A stretch of DNA of 60,186 nt from Methylobacterium ajmalii (GTDB lineage: Bacteria > Pseudomonadota > Alphaproteobacteria > Rhizobiales > Beijerinckiaceae). The translations under genes were made by a program, and so were the position numbers. The DNA lies in contig NZ_JACWCT010000128.1 of assembly GCF_016613415.1 (NCBI RefSeq), positions 1 to 60,186 on the forward strand, in the 5' to 3' direction. The notes under the pieces are model-generated. The model did not search any database, was not told where the DNA came from, and saw only the letters and a list, made by a program, of their open reading frames with translations. Positions 32,376-40,369 of this stretch are shown here, in pieces. Numbering within the stretch: the first letter of the stretch is position 1; each line of letters opens with the position of its first letter.

Positions 32376-34004
32376 CTACTTCGCCATGGTGATCGGCGAG
32401 AAGTCCTGGAACCAGCTCTGGGCCTGGACGAAGCCCTGGACCTTCTTGCTCATCGCCCGCGGGTTGACGTCGTGTGTGACCATCAGGAACAGGGCGTCGT
32501 CGACGAACTTCTCGTGCACCTTCTGCAGCACCGCGACCTGCTCCTTCGGATCGAAGGTCGCCCGCACCTCGTCGAACAGCTTGTCCATCGCCGGGTCGCA
32601 GTAATAGCCCCAGTTGGTGCCGTTCGGCGGCGCCAGGTTGCACTGGGCGTGGCGGATGAAGGCGGTGAACGGGTCCTGGATCAGGTAGGAGTAGTTCATC
32701 GCGGTACCGCCGCGCGCGCTGTCGGACTTGGAGCCGGCCCGCCAGATGTTGATGAGCGTGTTCCACTCCACGACCTCGTAGTCGACCTTGATGCCGACCT
32801 CCGCGAGGTTCTGCTGCAGGAACTCGTTCATCGGCAGCGGCTGCATCTGGCCGGAGCCCGAGGCCGAGATCAGCACCTTGGTGGAGAGCGGCTTGTTCGG
32901 GCCGTAGCCGGCCTCCTTCAGCAGCTTCTTGGCGGCCTCCGGATCGTAGCCGAGCTTGAAGGTCGGCTTGCCGAACCAGGGATGGCCGGGGGTCAGGAAG
33001 CCCTCGGCCGGGGTGGCGAGGCCGCCCAGGAACTCCTTCAGGCCCTCGCGGTCGATGGCGAGGTTGGCGGCCTTGCGCACGCGGACGTCGTTCCACGGCG
33101 AGCCCTCGGCCCGCGACAGGTGCCAGGTCCAGTTGTGCGGGTAGAGGTTGGTGACGAGGGCAAAGCCCGCGGCCTTGAGCGAGGGCACCGCGTCGGGGGC
33201 CGGCGCCTCGATCCAGTCGACCTGGCCCGACCGCAGGGCGGCGACCCGGGCATTGGCCTCGGGCAGCGGCACCAGCACCATCTTGTCGAGCTTGGGAACG
33301 CGCGCCTTGTCCCAATACTCCTTGTTCGGCACCAGCTCGAGGCGCTCGCGCGGCACGAAGCCCGTCACCTTCCACGGACCGGTGCCGGAGGGCGCCTTGG
33401 CGACGGCATCCCAGCTCTTGCCCTGCTTCTCCCAGTTGGCGGGAGACGACATCAGGATCCAGGCGAGCTGGTAGGGGAAGGTCGCGTCCGGGGTCTTGGT
33501 GACGATCTCGAGCGTCATCGGATCGACCGCCTTGTAGGAGGCCACCGCCGGGATGCGGGTGCGCCCCTGCGCCGACTGGCGCGGGTCGAATTGCGGGCTG
33601 TCCGACTTCAGGAGCTTGTCGAGGTTCCACACCACGGCGTTCGCATCGAAGGCGGAGCCGTCGTGGAAGGTGACGCCGGGGCGGAGCTTGAAGGTCCAGC
33701 GGGTCTTGTCGGCGGGATCGATCGACCAGGAGGTGGCGAGGCCGGGGGTCAGGTCGGAGGCCTTGTCGGCCCGGCTGAGGTCCCAGTTGATGAGGGCGTC
33801 GTACACCGTGTAGCCGGTGAAGCGCATGCCCTCGCCGCCATTGTCGGCCTGGCCGGTGGTGAGCGGGATGTCGGAGGCGGTCATGCCGATGCGCAGCACG
33901 CCCTGCGCGCTCGCGGGCCCCGTCAGAGCGAGGGCGAGGGCGAGCCCGGACAGGGTCCGCCCGAGCGCGGACCGGCGCAGGGACGGGGGGGTGAGCAGCG
34001 GCAT
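32376..34004 (-). CDS. ABC transporter substrate-binding protein, family 5 (dipeptide/glutathione type)
   Basis: 542 residues from ATG 34004. Signal peptide about 1-34 (LSGLALALALTGPASAQ). Family 5 hallmarks: VLRIGMTASDIPLTTGQ, WTFKLRPGVTFHDGSAFDANAVVWNLDKLL, VKA-type TLEIVTKTPDATFPYQLA, VRKAANLAIDREGLKEFLGG, and the late IQDPFTAFIRHAQC. Length is ordinary for DppA-like proteins. It feeds the DppBCDF set downstream; the ligand is a peptide-like or amine compound that cannot be specified. A ribosome site CGGAG lies upstream. Confidence 0.93.
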   Translation of the reverse strand: MPLLTPPSLRRSALGRTLSGLALALALTGPASAQGVLRIGMTASDIPLTTGQADNGGEGMRFTGYTVYDALINWDLSRADKASDLTPGLATSWSIDPADKTRWTFKLRPGVTFHDGSAFDANAVVWNLDKLLKSDSPQFDPRQSAQGRTRIPAVASYKAVDPMTLEIVTKTPDATFPYQLAWILMSSPANWEKQGKSWDAVAKAPSGTGPWKVTGFVPRERLELVPNKEYWDKARVPKLDKMVLVPLPEANARVAALRSGQVDWIEAPAPDAVPSLKAAGFALVTNLYPHNWTWHLSRAEGSPWNDVRVRKAANLAIDREGLKEFLGGLATPAEGFLTPGHPWFGKPTFKLGYDPEAAKKLLKEAGYGPNKPLSTKVLISASGSGQMQPLPMNEFLQQNLAEVGIKVDYEVVEWNTLINIWRAGSKSDSARGGTAMNYSYLIQDPFTAFIRHAQCNLAPPNGTNWGYYCDPAMDKLFDEVRATFDPKEQVAVLQKVHEKFVDDALFLMVTHDVNPRAMSKKVQGFVQAQSWFQDFSPITMAK

Positions 34005-34154
34005 CGTCGATCGTCTCCGTGGGGTTGACGGACGACAGGATTGCAAGAGCCCTGCCAACCGCCTCGCCTGTGCCGGAGGCGCATCCCTGGAACTGGAATG
34101 CCTAAATTGTAGCCTGCCTCATTCGTAGGCGAATAAACGACGGTCGCGTTGCCT

Positions 34155-34709
34155 TCACACGAGGCAGGCTTCGGCCTGGGCGGCCTCGATCTGCCTGTCG
34201 GCGACGAGGTGGGCGAGGCCGTGGACCAGAGCCCAGGCCCGCAGGGCGTCGCGGTGGGCGGATGCCGAGGGCTCGCGTTCCGCCACCGCGCCCCGCAACG
34301 TCCCGAATGCCGCCGCGGAGGCCTCGGCAAGGTCGGGATGGGCGGCGCGGTCCAGGGTCCCGCCGAACATCAGCCGGAAGGTCGCGCGATCCCCCTCGGC
34401 GAAGCGCAGATAGGCCCGGCCGAGCGCCGTGAGCCGATCAGGCGGGCGCGCCTCGCCCGCCGCCCGGTCGAGCGCCCGGTGCAGGGCCAGGAAGCCCTCG
34501 GTCGCGAGCGCCGCGAGCAGCGCCTCGCGGCTCGGGAAGTGCCGGTAGGGCGCGTTATGCGACACGCCGGCGAGGCGTGCCGCCTCGCGAAAGCTCACCG
34601 CCTCGACCCCGCCGGAGCGCAGAAGATCCTGCCCTGCCGCGATCAGGCCGCGGCGCAGGTCGCCGTGATGGTAGCTCGCGCCGCCGCCGGATGTTGACAA
34701 TGCCCACAT
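34155..34709 (-). CDS. TetR/AcrR-family transcriptional regulator
   Basis: 184 residues. The N-terminal HTH: YHHGDLRRGLIAAGQDLLRSGGVEAVSFREAARLAGVSHNAPYRHFPSREALLAALA (residues ~13-70) is typical of the TetR type with the WHG/TetR_C_33 ligand domain (ATFRLMFGG). It is divergent from a DUF2306 membrane protein gene. A perfect 27-bp palindrome lies 4 bp upstream of its start, so autoregulation and control of the DUF2306 gene are likely. The ligand is unknown. Confidence 0.92.
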   Translation of the reverse strand: MWALSTSGGGASYHHGDLRRGLIAAGQDLLRSGGVEAVSFREAARLAGVSHNAPYRHFPSREALLAALATEGFLALHRALDRAAGEARPPDRLTALGRAYLRFAEGDRATFRLMFGGTLDRAAHPDLAEASAAAFGTLRGAVAEREPSASAHRDALRAWALVHGLAHLVADRQIEAAQAEACLV

Positions 34710-34712
34710 GCT

Positions 34713-34739
34713 CCGTATGTTGCGCTTGTCAACATACGG
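34713..34739. promoter_or_regulatory. Probable TetR operator (perfect palindrome)
   Basis: CCGTATGTTG (34713-34722) and CAACATACGG (34730-34739) are exact inverted copies separated by CGCTTGT. A partly overlapping pair, TGTTGACAA at 34692-34700 and TTGTCAACA at 34726-34734, repeats the half-site on the other side of the TetR start codon. The position between divergent genes fits an operator for both. Confidence 0.8.
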
Positions 34740-34798
34740 GCCCCGGACGCCGCCGCAAGCTGCGACAGCCGGGTCGCACCGTGGATCGGGCCTGCGCC

Positions 34799-35194
34799 AT
34801 GACCCTCCAGCCGCTGCTTCAGGCCTCGCCGGTGATCCAGGTCCACGCCGCGGCGGCCCTCGCCGCCTTGTTGCTCGGGGCGCTGCAGTTCGGGCTCCGG
34901 CGGGGCGGGGGGCGGCACCGGTGGATGGGCCGGCTCTGGGTCGGGCTGATCGCGGTGGTGGCGCTGAGTTCGTTCGGCATCTCGGGCCTGCGCCAGGTCG
35001 GACCGTTCAGCTGGATCCACCTCCTGTCGCTGTTCACCCTGGCGGCGTTGGTCCGCGGGGTGCTGCACGCGCGGCGCGGCGAGATCGCGGCCCATCGCTG
35101 GACCATGATCGGGCTCTATCTCGGCGCGCTGGCGGTCACCGGCCTGTTCACCCTGCTGCCCGGGCGGATCATGGGCCGCGTCGTGTTCGGGTGA
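34799..35194 (+). CDS. DUF2306 membrane protein
   Basis: 131 residues from ATG 34799. Four hydrophobic spans: VIQVHAAAALAALLLGALQF, RLWVGLIAVVALSSFGI, SWIHLLSLFTLAALVRGVL, and TMIGLYLGALAVTGLFTLLPG. His residues near the ends (IQVHAA, IHLLS, HARRGEIAAHRWTM) match the DUF2306 family, integral membrane proteins with possible heme-like or redox roles that are not proven. It is controlled, by inference, by the divergent TetR through the palindrome at 34713. Confidence 0.85.
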   Translation: MTLQPLLQASPVIQVHAAAALAALLLGALQFGLRRGGGRHRWMGRLWVGLIAVVALSSFGISGLRQVGPFSWIHLLSLFTLAALVRGVLHARRGEIAAHRWTMIGLYLGALAVTGLFTLLPGRIMGRVVFG

Positions 35195-35206
35195 GGGGAG
35201 GCGGCG

Positions 35207-35956
35207 TCAGCGCCGCCCCGCATCGAGCCGGTCCCGGTCCATCGCCACCGGCGGCCGGGCTTGCGGCGCCCGCAGCAGCCGGTCGCGGCTCAGGCCCTTG
35301 TGGACGTGGACCATCAGGGCGATGCCGAAGAGCGGGGTGATCAGGTTGACGACCGGCACCAGCATCAGCCCGGCCAGCAGCGCCCCGGCGAGCATCACGG
35401 TCGCGGTGTGGTGGCGCCGCATCGCGCCGGCCTCGGCCAGGGGCCGGAACCGGGCCGCGGCGAGCTCGAAATACTCGCGCCCGAGCAGGTAGGTGTTGGC
35501 GAGGAAGAACGCCGCCACGTTGATGCCCGGCACGAGCAGCAGCAGCAGCGCCGCGAGGTTGACGGCGAGCGCCAGCCCGGCGAACCGCGCCGTGTAGAGC
35601 ATCGCCTGGCCGAACGGCATCGCCTGGCCCGGCACCTCGTCGGGAAAGTCGGTGCGCTCGACGATCGCGGCGGCATCGTCCAGGAAGTAGCCCGCCACCA
35701 GGATCGAGACCGGCGGCAGGATGTAGGCGAGGCCGACGAACAGCCCGGCCCCGGCCAGGAACGACGCCACGGCGTTGACCATGGCGTAGTCGGTCGAGAT
35801 CGGGTGGGCGGCGATCAGCGCCGCGATGCCCTTGGACAGGCCGAACCACACCAGGAACAGCAGCCCGACCGTCAGGCCGAGGGACTTCCACAGGATCTGG
35901 CGGAGCGGCGGGGAAAACACCTGCCGCAGGGCCGCGAAGGCGGCGTTGATGAGCAT
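35207..35956 (-). CDS. EI24-domain (CysZ-like) membrane protein
   Basis: 249 residues with about five membrane spans: ILWKSLGLTVGLLFLVWFGL, LFVGLAYILPPVSILVAGYFLDDAAAIVE, LALAVNLAALLLLLVPGINVAAFFLANTYLLGREYFE, MLAGALLAGLMLVPVVNLITPLFGIALMVHVHK. The DDAAAIVERTDFP motif and the GREYFE segment are characteristic of the EI24/CysZ family. E. coli CysZ takes up sulfate; alphaproteobacterial homologues are functionally unassigned. It is convergent with the DUF2306 gene, 12 bp between stops. Confidence 0.88.
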   Translation of the reverse strand: MLINAAFAALRQVFSPPLRQILWKSLGLTVGLLFLVWFGLSKGIAALIAAHPISTDYAMVNAVASFLAGAGLFVGLAYILPPVSILVAGYFLDDAAAIVERTDFPDEVPGQAMPFGQAMLYTARFAGLALAVNLAALLLLLVPGINVAAFFLANTYLLGREYFELAAARFRPLAEAGAMRRHHTATVMLAGALLAGLMLVPVVNLITPLFGIALMVHVHKGLSRDRLLRAPQARPPVAMDRDRLDAGRR

Positions 35957-36106
35957 CGAAGCCTCTCGAATGGGGCGCGCCGCCGCTCACTTGATGTCGA
36001 ACGGCCCCGGCGTCCAGGGGCGAACCTCTGCGGCAGGCGAACCGGGCCACGCTTCGCGGGTTGAGGCTGCACAGCATGGCCTCCGCGCCGCGAGGAGTTT
36101 CGACCG

Positions 36107-36496
36107 ATGGACATCGCCGTAGACAAGGTCAGTGAGTTCATTCTGCGCGCCCGCGCCCTCGACGTGAAGGAGGGTCTGAGCGATCCCGATTCCGGCTCGA
36201 ACCCGATCGACGACGGCGCCCGCGACGTGCTGGTCGACGGCACCGACGACGCGACCGAGGAGGAACTGCGCGAGATGATCGCCGGGCTCAACGACGACGA
36301 GCGCGCCGACCTGGTGGCGCTGCTGTTCGTCGGCCGCGGCGACATGGAGCCGGAGGAGTTTCCCGACGCGGTGCGGCTGGCCCGCGAGCGCGAGGCCGCC
36401 GGCACCCGCACCGCCGACTACCTGCTCGGCATCCCGAATGTCGGCGACCTGCTCGACGAGGGGCTGGCGGCGATGGGCCTGAGCAGCACCGTCTGA
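36107..36496 (+). CDS. DUF3775 domain-containing protein
   Basis: 129 residues, very acidic: MDIAVDKVSEFILRARALDVKEG, then DDATEEELREMIAGLNDDERADLVALLFVGRGDMEPEEF and the C-terminal TADYLLGIPNVGDLLDEGLAAMGLS. These are the two conserved blocks of DUF3775, small soluble alphaproteobacterial proteins of unknown function. It is divergent from the EI24 gene (150-bp gap) and convergent with pntB. Confidence 0.88.
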   Translation: MDIAVDKVSEFILRARALDVKEGLSDPDSGSNPIDDGARDVLVDGTDDATEEELREMIAGLNDDERADLVALLFVGRGDMEPEEFPDAVRLAREREAAGTRTADYLLGIPNVGDLLDEGLAAMGLSSTV

Positions 36497-36544
36497 CCGG
36501 GCGTCGGCAAGCCCTGTCCGGCACGGCCGGACCCCTGAAACGCG

Positions 36545-36568
36545 AAAAGCGGGGCACGAGGCCCCGCT
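36545..36568 (-). terminator. Rho-independent terminator of the pnt operon
   Basis: AGCGGGGC (36548-36555) and GCCCCGCT (36561-36568) form an 8-bp perfect stem with loop ACGAG. Read on the minus strand, the stem is followed by TTTT (36545-36548 region). It sits 49 bp after the pntB stop, between convergent genes, and may serve both. Confidence 0.8.
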
Positions 36569-36616
36569 CTCCGTCCCGGACGATCGTCCGGTATCGCGCC
36601 CGGGCAGGCGCGGCGG

Positions 36617-38017
36617 TCAGAAGTTCTTGACGATCTCGTCGACCACCTTCTTGGCGTCGCCGAACAGCATCATGGTGTTGTCGCGGAAGAACACCTCGTT
36701 CTCGACGCCGGCATAGCCCGAGCCCATGCCGCGCTTGATGAACAGCACGGTCTTGGCCCGCTCGACGTCGAGGATCGGCATGCCGTAGATCGGCGATTGC
36801 GGGTCGGTCTTCGCGGCCGGGTTGGTGACGTCGTTGGCGCCGATCACGAAGGCCACGTCGGCCTGCGGGAACTCGCCGTTGATGTCCTCCAGCTCGTGCA
36901 CCTCGTCGTAGGGCACGTTGGCCTCGGCGAGCAGCACGTTCATGTGGCCCGGCATGCGGCCCGCCACCGGGTGGATGGCGTACTTCACGTCGACGCCGGC
37001 CTTCTTGAGCTGGTCGGCCATCTCGCGGAGCGAGTGCTGGGCCTGCGCCACCGCCATGCCGTAGCCCGGCACGATGATGACCTTCTCGGCGTTCTTCATG
37101 ATGAAGGCCGCGTCGTCCGCCGAGCCCTGCTTGACCGGCCGGGTCTCGACCTGGCCGCCACCCGAGGACGCCGCGGCGTCGCCGCCGAAGCCGCCGAGGA
37201 TGACCGAGATGAACGAGCGGTTCATCGCGTGGCACATGATGTAGGACAGGATCGCGCCCGACGAGCCGACCAGCGCGCCGGTGATGATCAGCGCGAGGTT
37301 GCCCAGCGTGAAGCCGATGCCGGCCGCCGCCCAACCCGAATAGGAGTTGAGCATCGAGACCACGACCGGCATGTCCGCGCCGCCGATCGGGATGATCAGC
37401 AGGCCGCCGAGCACGAAGGACAGGATCACGATCAGCCAGAACAGCACCTTGCTGCCGCCGCCGATGAAGCCGACCAGCAGGGCGACCAGCACGACGGCCA
37501 GCACGATGTTGATGAGATGGCGCTGCGGCAGCATGATCGGCTTGCCCGACATGCGCCCGTCGAGCTTGAGGAACGCGATCACCGAGCCGGTGAACGTGAT
37601 GGCGCCGATGGCCACGCCCAGGCCCATCTCGAACAGCGACTGCTTGTGGATCGCGCCGTTCTCGATGATGCCGAAGGCCTGCGGCGCGTAGAGCGCGCCG
37701 GCCGCCACCGCGACGGCGGCGAGGCCGACGAGGGAGTGGAAGGCCGCGACGAGCTGGGGCATCGCCGTCATCGGCACGCGCTTGGCGATCACCGCGCCGG
37801 CGCCGCCGCCGATGCCGAGACCCAGCAGCACCAGGAACCACGCCCCGACGCCGGACGGCGCGTGGCCGATCAGCGTCGTCAGGATGGCGATGCCCATGCC
37901 GATCATGCCGTACAGGTTGCCCTGCCGGGAGGTGGTTGGGTGGGACAGGCCCCGCAGCGCCAGGATGAACAGGACGCCGGAGACGAGATAGAGGAGCGAG
38001 GAGACGTTCTCCGACAT
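36617..38017 (-). CDS. pntB: NAD(P) transhydrogenase subunit beta
   Basis: 466 residues. The N-terminal half holds about nine membrane helices (domain II), starting SSLLYLVSGVLFILALRGLSHP. The C-terminal domain III binds NADP(H): VIIVPGYGMAVAQAQHSLREMAD, YAIHPVAGRMPGHMNVLLAEA, DVAFVIGANDVTNPAAK, FIKRGMGSGYAGVENEVFF. With PntAA and PntA2 it couples proton entry to reduction of NADP by NADH, a main NADPH source in methylotrophs. It starts 4 nt after the pntA2 stop. Confidence 0.97.
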   Translation of the reverse strand: MSENVSSLLYLVSGVLFILALRGLSHPTTSRQGNLYGMIGMGIAILTTLIGHAPSGVGAWFLVLLGLGIGGGAGAVIAKRVPMTAMPQLVAAFHSLVGLAAVAVAAGALYAPQAFGIIENGAIHKQSLFEMGLGVAIGAITFTGSVIAFLKLDGRMSGKPIMLPQRHLINIVLAVVLVALLVGFIGGGSKVLFWLIVILSFVLGGLLIIPIGGADMPVVVSMLNSYSGWAAAGIGFTLGNLALIITGALVGSSGAILSYIMCHAMNRSFISVILGGFGGDAAASSGGGQVETRPVKQGSADDAAFIMKNAEKVIIVPGYGMAVAQAQHSLREMADQLKKAGVDVKYAIHPVAGRMPGHMNVLLAEANVPYDEVHELEDINGEFPQADVAFVIGANDVTNPAAKTDPQSPIYGMPILDVERAKTVLFIKRGMGSGYAGVENEVFFRDNTMMLFGDAKKVVDEIVKNF

Positions 38018-38021
38018 CGCC

Positions 38022-38471
38022 TCAGGCCTTCTTCTTGTACATGCTGAGCATGCGCTGGGTGACGAGGAAGCCGCCGAAGATGTTCACGCTGGCGAAGACC
38101 AGGCCGATGAACCCGAAGAAGCGAGCCCAGCCGGTGCCCTTCTCGATCAGCGGGACGCCGACGGCGAGCAGCGCGCCGACCACGATCACCGAGGAGATCG
38201 CGTTGGTGACGGACATCAGCGGGGTGTGCAGCGCCGGGGTCACCGACCAGACGACGTAGTAGCCGACGAAGATCGCCAGCACGAAGATCGCGAGACGAAA
38301 GACGGTCGGATCGATGGCGCCGTGGGTCGCGGCGGCGAGGCCGTGACCGAGACCGTCGGCGATTGCTTGGGCCTGGGCGGCGGCACCGGTTGCCGCATCG
38401 GCGGAGATGCGGGCGGCGGCGGCGGCGGCGCGCGCCTGCTCTGCCGCCTGATCGGGAGTGAGAGTGGCCAT
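38022..38471 (-). CDS. NAD(P) transhydrogenase membrane subunit alpha-2 (PntA2/PntAB)
   Basis: 149 residues from ATG 38471 with GGAGAACCTC upstream. An Ala/Gln-rich amphipathic N-terminus (residues 1-50) precedes three membrane helices: RLAIFVLAIFVGYYVVWSVTPALHTPLMSVTNAISSVIVVGALLAVG, then FFGFIGLVFASVNIFGGFLVTQRMLSMY. This is the separate membrane part of split alpha subunits found in alphaproteobacteria. The TPALHTPLMSVTNAISS motif is highly conserved in the proton channel. It lies between pntAA and pntB. Confidence 0.95.
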   Translation of the reverse strand: MATLTPDQAAEQARAAAAAARISADAATGAAAQAQAIADGLGHGLAAATHGAIDPTVFRLAIFVLAIFVGYYVVWSVTPALHTPLMSVTNAISSVIVVGALLAVGVPLIEKGTGWARFFGFIGLVFASVNIFGGFLVTQRMLSMYKKKA

Positions 38472-38488
38472 GAGGTTCTCCGGCGGGC

Positions 38489-39631
38489 TCAGGCGGCCTT
38501 GGGCTGGAAGTTCGGGTGGACGACGGCGCCGTCGCGGGTCAGGCAGGTCGCCTTGACGAGCTCGTCGTCCCACTTCACCGCCAGCGCCTTCGAGGTCTTG
38601 TCGACCAGGGTCTCGACGAAGGCGTAGAGGTTGCGGGCGTAGAGGCTCGACGAGGTGGCGGCGAGACGGCCCGGCACGTTGGCGTAGCCGACGATCTTCA
38701 CGCCCTTCTCGGTCTCCACGACCTCGTCGGCCTTGACGCCCTCGACGTTGCCGCCGCGCTCGACCGCGAGGTCGACGAGGACCGAGCCCGGACGCATCGC
38801 CGCCACCATGTCGGCGGTGACGAGCTTCGGCGCCGGCCGGCCGGGGATCAGCGCGGTGGTGACCACGATGTCCTGCTTGGCGATGTGGCTCGCGACCAGC
38901 TCGGCCTGCTTCTTCTTGTACTCGGCCGACATCTCCTTGGCGTAGCCGCCGGCGGTCTCGGCCTGCTTGAACTCGTCGTCCTCGACGGCGACGAACTTGG
39001 CGCCCAGCGACTCGACCTGCTCCTTGGCGGCGGGCCGCACGTCGGTGGCGGTCACCACCGCGCCCATGCGGCGGGCGGTGGCGATGGCCTGCAGCCCGGC
39101 GACGCCGGCGCCCATCACGAAGATGCGGGCCGCCGGCACGGTGCCGGCCGCGGTCATCATCATCGGCAGCGCGCGGCCGTAGACGGCGGCGCCGTCGACC
39201 ACGGCGCGGTAGCCCGCGAGGTTGGCCTGGCTCGAGAGCACGTCCATCACCTGGGCGCGGGTGATGCGGGGCATCAGCTCCATGGCGATCGCCGAGACGC
39301 CGGCATCGGCCATCGCCTTGACCTCGGCCTCGTGGCCGTAGGGGTCCATGATGGCGATCACGATCGCGCCGCGCTTGAGCGCGGGCAGCTCCTCGGCGGC
39401 GGGACGGCGCACCCTGAGCACGATGTCCGCCCCGTCGGCCGCGGCCTTGGCGTCGGGCGCGATCGAGGCGCCGGCGGCCTCGTACTCGGCATCCGGCACG
39501 CCGGCTTTCAGGCCCGCGCCGGACTGCACCGTCACCTCGGCCCCGAGAGCCTTGTACTTCTTCACCGTTTCCGGGACTGCCGCGACCCGCGGCTCCGCCG
39601 GATCGGTCTCGGATAGGACCGCGATCCGCAT
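38489..39631 (-). CDS. NAD(P) transhydrogenase subunit alpha-1 (NAD(H)-binding domain I)
   Basis: 380 residues, soluble. MRIAVLSETDPAEPRVAAVPETVKKYKALGAEV and the ALD/PNT N-domain, then the NAD-binding fold IFVMGAGVAGLQAIATARRMGAVVTATDVRP. The mobile loop and YKKKQAELVASHIAKQDIVVTTALIPGRPAPKLV motif follow, with PGSVLVDLAVERGGNVE. It transfers hydride from NADH to domain III of PntB. First gene of the pntAA-pntA2-pntB operon; 17 nt to the next gene. Confidence 0.97.
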   Translation of the reverse strand: MRIAVLSETDPAEPRVAAVPETVKKYKALGAEVTVQSGAGLKAGVPDAEYEAAGASIAPDAKAAADGADIVLRVRRPAAEELPALKRGAIVIAIMDPYGHEAEVKAMADAGVSAIAMELMPRITRAQVMDVLSSQANLAGYRAVVDGAAVYGRALPMMMTAAGTVPAARIFVMGAGVAGLQAIATARRMGAVVTATDVRPAAKEQVESLGAKFVAVEDDEFKQAETAGGYAKEMSAEYKKKQAELVASHIAKQDIVVTTALIPGRPAPKLVTADMVAAMRPGSVLVDLAVERGGNVEGVKADEVVETEKGVKIVGYANVPGRLAATSSSLYARNLYAFVETLVDKTSKALAVKWDDELVKATCLTRDGAVVHPNFQPKAA

Positions 39632-39722
39632 TCAGACTTCCTTTGGTCGTTTACACGGCGCGGTGCGCCGATCCCCCCTTGCGGGCGGTGTGTACAAGGC
39701 CACGCCTGCCCCACAACTGTAA

Positions 39723-39750
39723 AGCCGTCCCCCCGGCAGAAGGGACGGCT
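39723..39750 (-). terminator. Stem-loop terminator between the oxidase subunit IV gene and pnt
   Basis: AGCCGTCCC (39723-39731) and GGGACGGCT (39742-39750) are exact inverted copies; on the minus strand a short TTT follows. It ends the upstream subunit IV transcript. Next to it, GGTTACAAATCTTTAACC (39753-39770) is an AT-rich palindrome that could belong to the pnt promoter. Confidence 0.6.
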
Positions 39751-39832
39751 CTGGTTACAAATCTTTAACCATTAAGTCACGCGCAATCTTTCGGCGCGTG
39801 AAAGGGGAGGGGCGGGCGGGCCGCCCGCCGCC

Positions 39833-40126
39833 TCAGTAGAAGGCGAGCATGAGGGCGAGCAGCACCGCCACGACGGCGGGCGCGCGCCAGCCGATCGCCG
39901 GGGAGAGGGCGCCGACGGCCCCGCCGATGCCGCCCAGAACGACGCCGACGATCGCGGTGATCCAGGCCTCGCGCACGCCGCCGACGGCAAGCGACAGGAC
40001 CCAGCAGATCACGACGGTGGTGGCGATCTCGACGAAGCGCACGAAGCCCCGATAGGTGGCCTCGTGGGTCGGGCCGTCCATCTCCGGGCTGTAGGCGGAG
40101 TCGGTGGCGTGATTGATGTCGGCCAT
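39833..40126 (-). CDS. aa3-type cytochrome c oxidase subunit IV family protein
   Basis: 97 residues from ATG 40126. Short soluble start (MADINHATDSAYSPEMDGPTHEATYRGFVRF) followed by three hydrophobic spans. The DxxxHxxTYxGF pattern just before the first helix marks bacterial aa3 oxidase subunit IV proteins (COX4_pro_2). Most family members have one helix and about 50-70 residues, so the extra two spans make this copy long. It is remote from any other oxidase gene in this window. A longer in-frame start at 40243 is not favoured. Confidence 0.78.
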   Translation of the reverse strand: MADINHATDSAYSPEMDGPTHEATYRGFVRFVEIATTVVICWVLSLAVGGVREAWITAIVGVVLGGIGGAVGALSPAIGWRAPAVVAVLLALMLAFY

Positions 40127-40369
40127 GATGCGGTAGACCCCGTCTTGTGCTCGTTGGCCGGGCTTTAGCGCATGCTCAAGGTCCCGGCAATCAGCCGATA
40201 TGCGGTCCGCGCGCGACGGAACGGCCCGCTCGTTCCCGGGCAAGCCGTTGCGATATCTCGATTTTCACGGCTGGGCGAACGATCCGGCCCGGTGTCGGGT
40301 CACCCCCGGCCACCGGCCGGAGGTGCGGATCCGCACCTTTTTCCAAATCGAAGTCCCGCGCCCCCGGCC

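Noticed and set aside
34111..34170. Exact 10-bp inverted pair AGCCTGCCTC ... GAGGCAGGCT with a 40-nt loop
   Set aside because: The right arm lies within the tetR coding end and the loop is long; no T-run follows. Probably chance.
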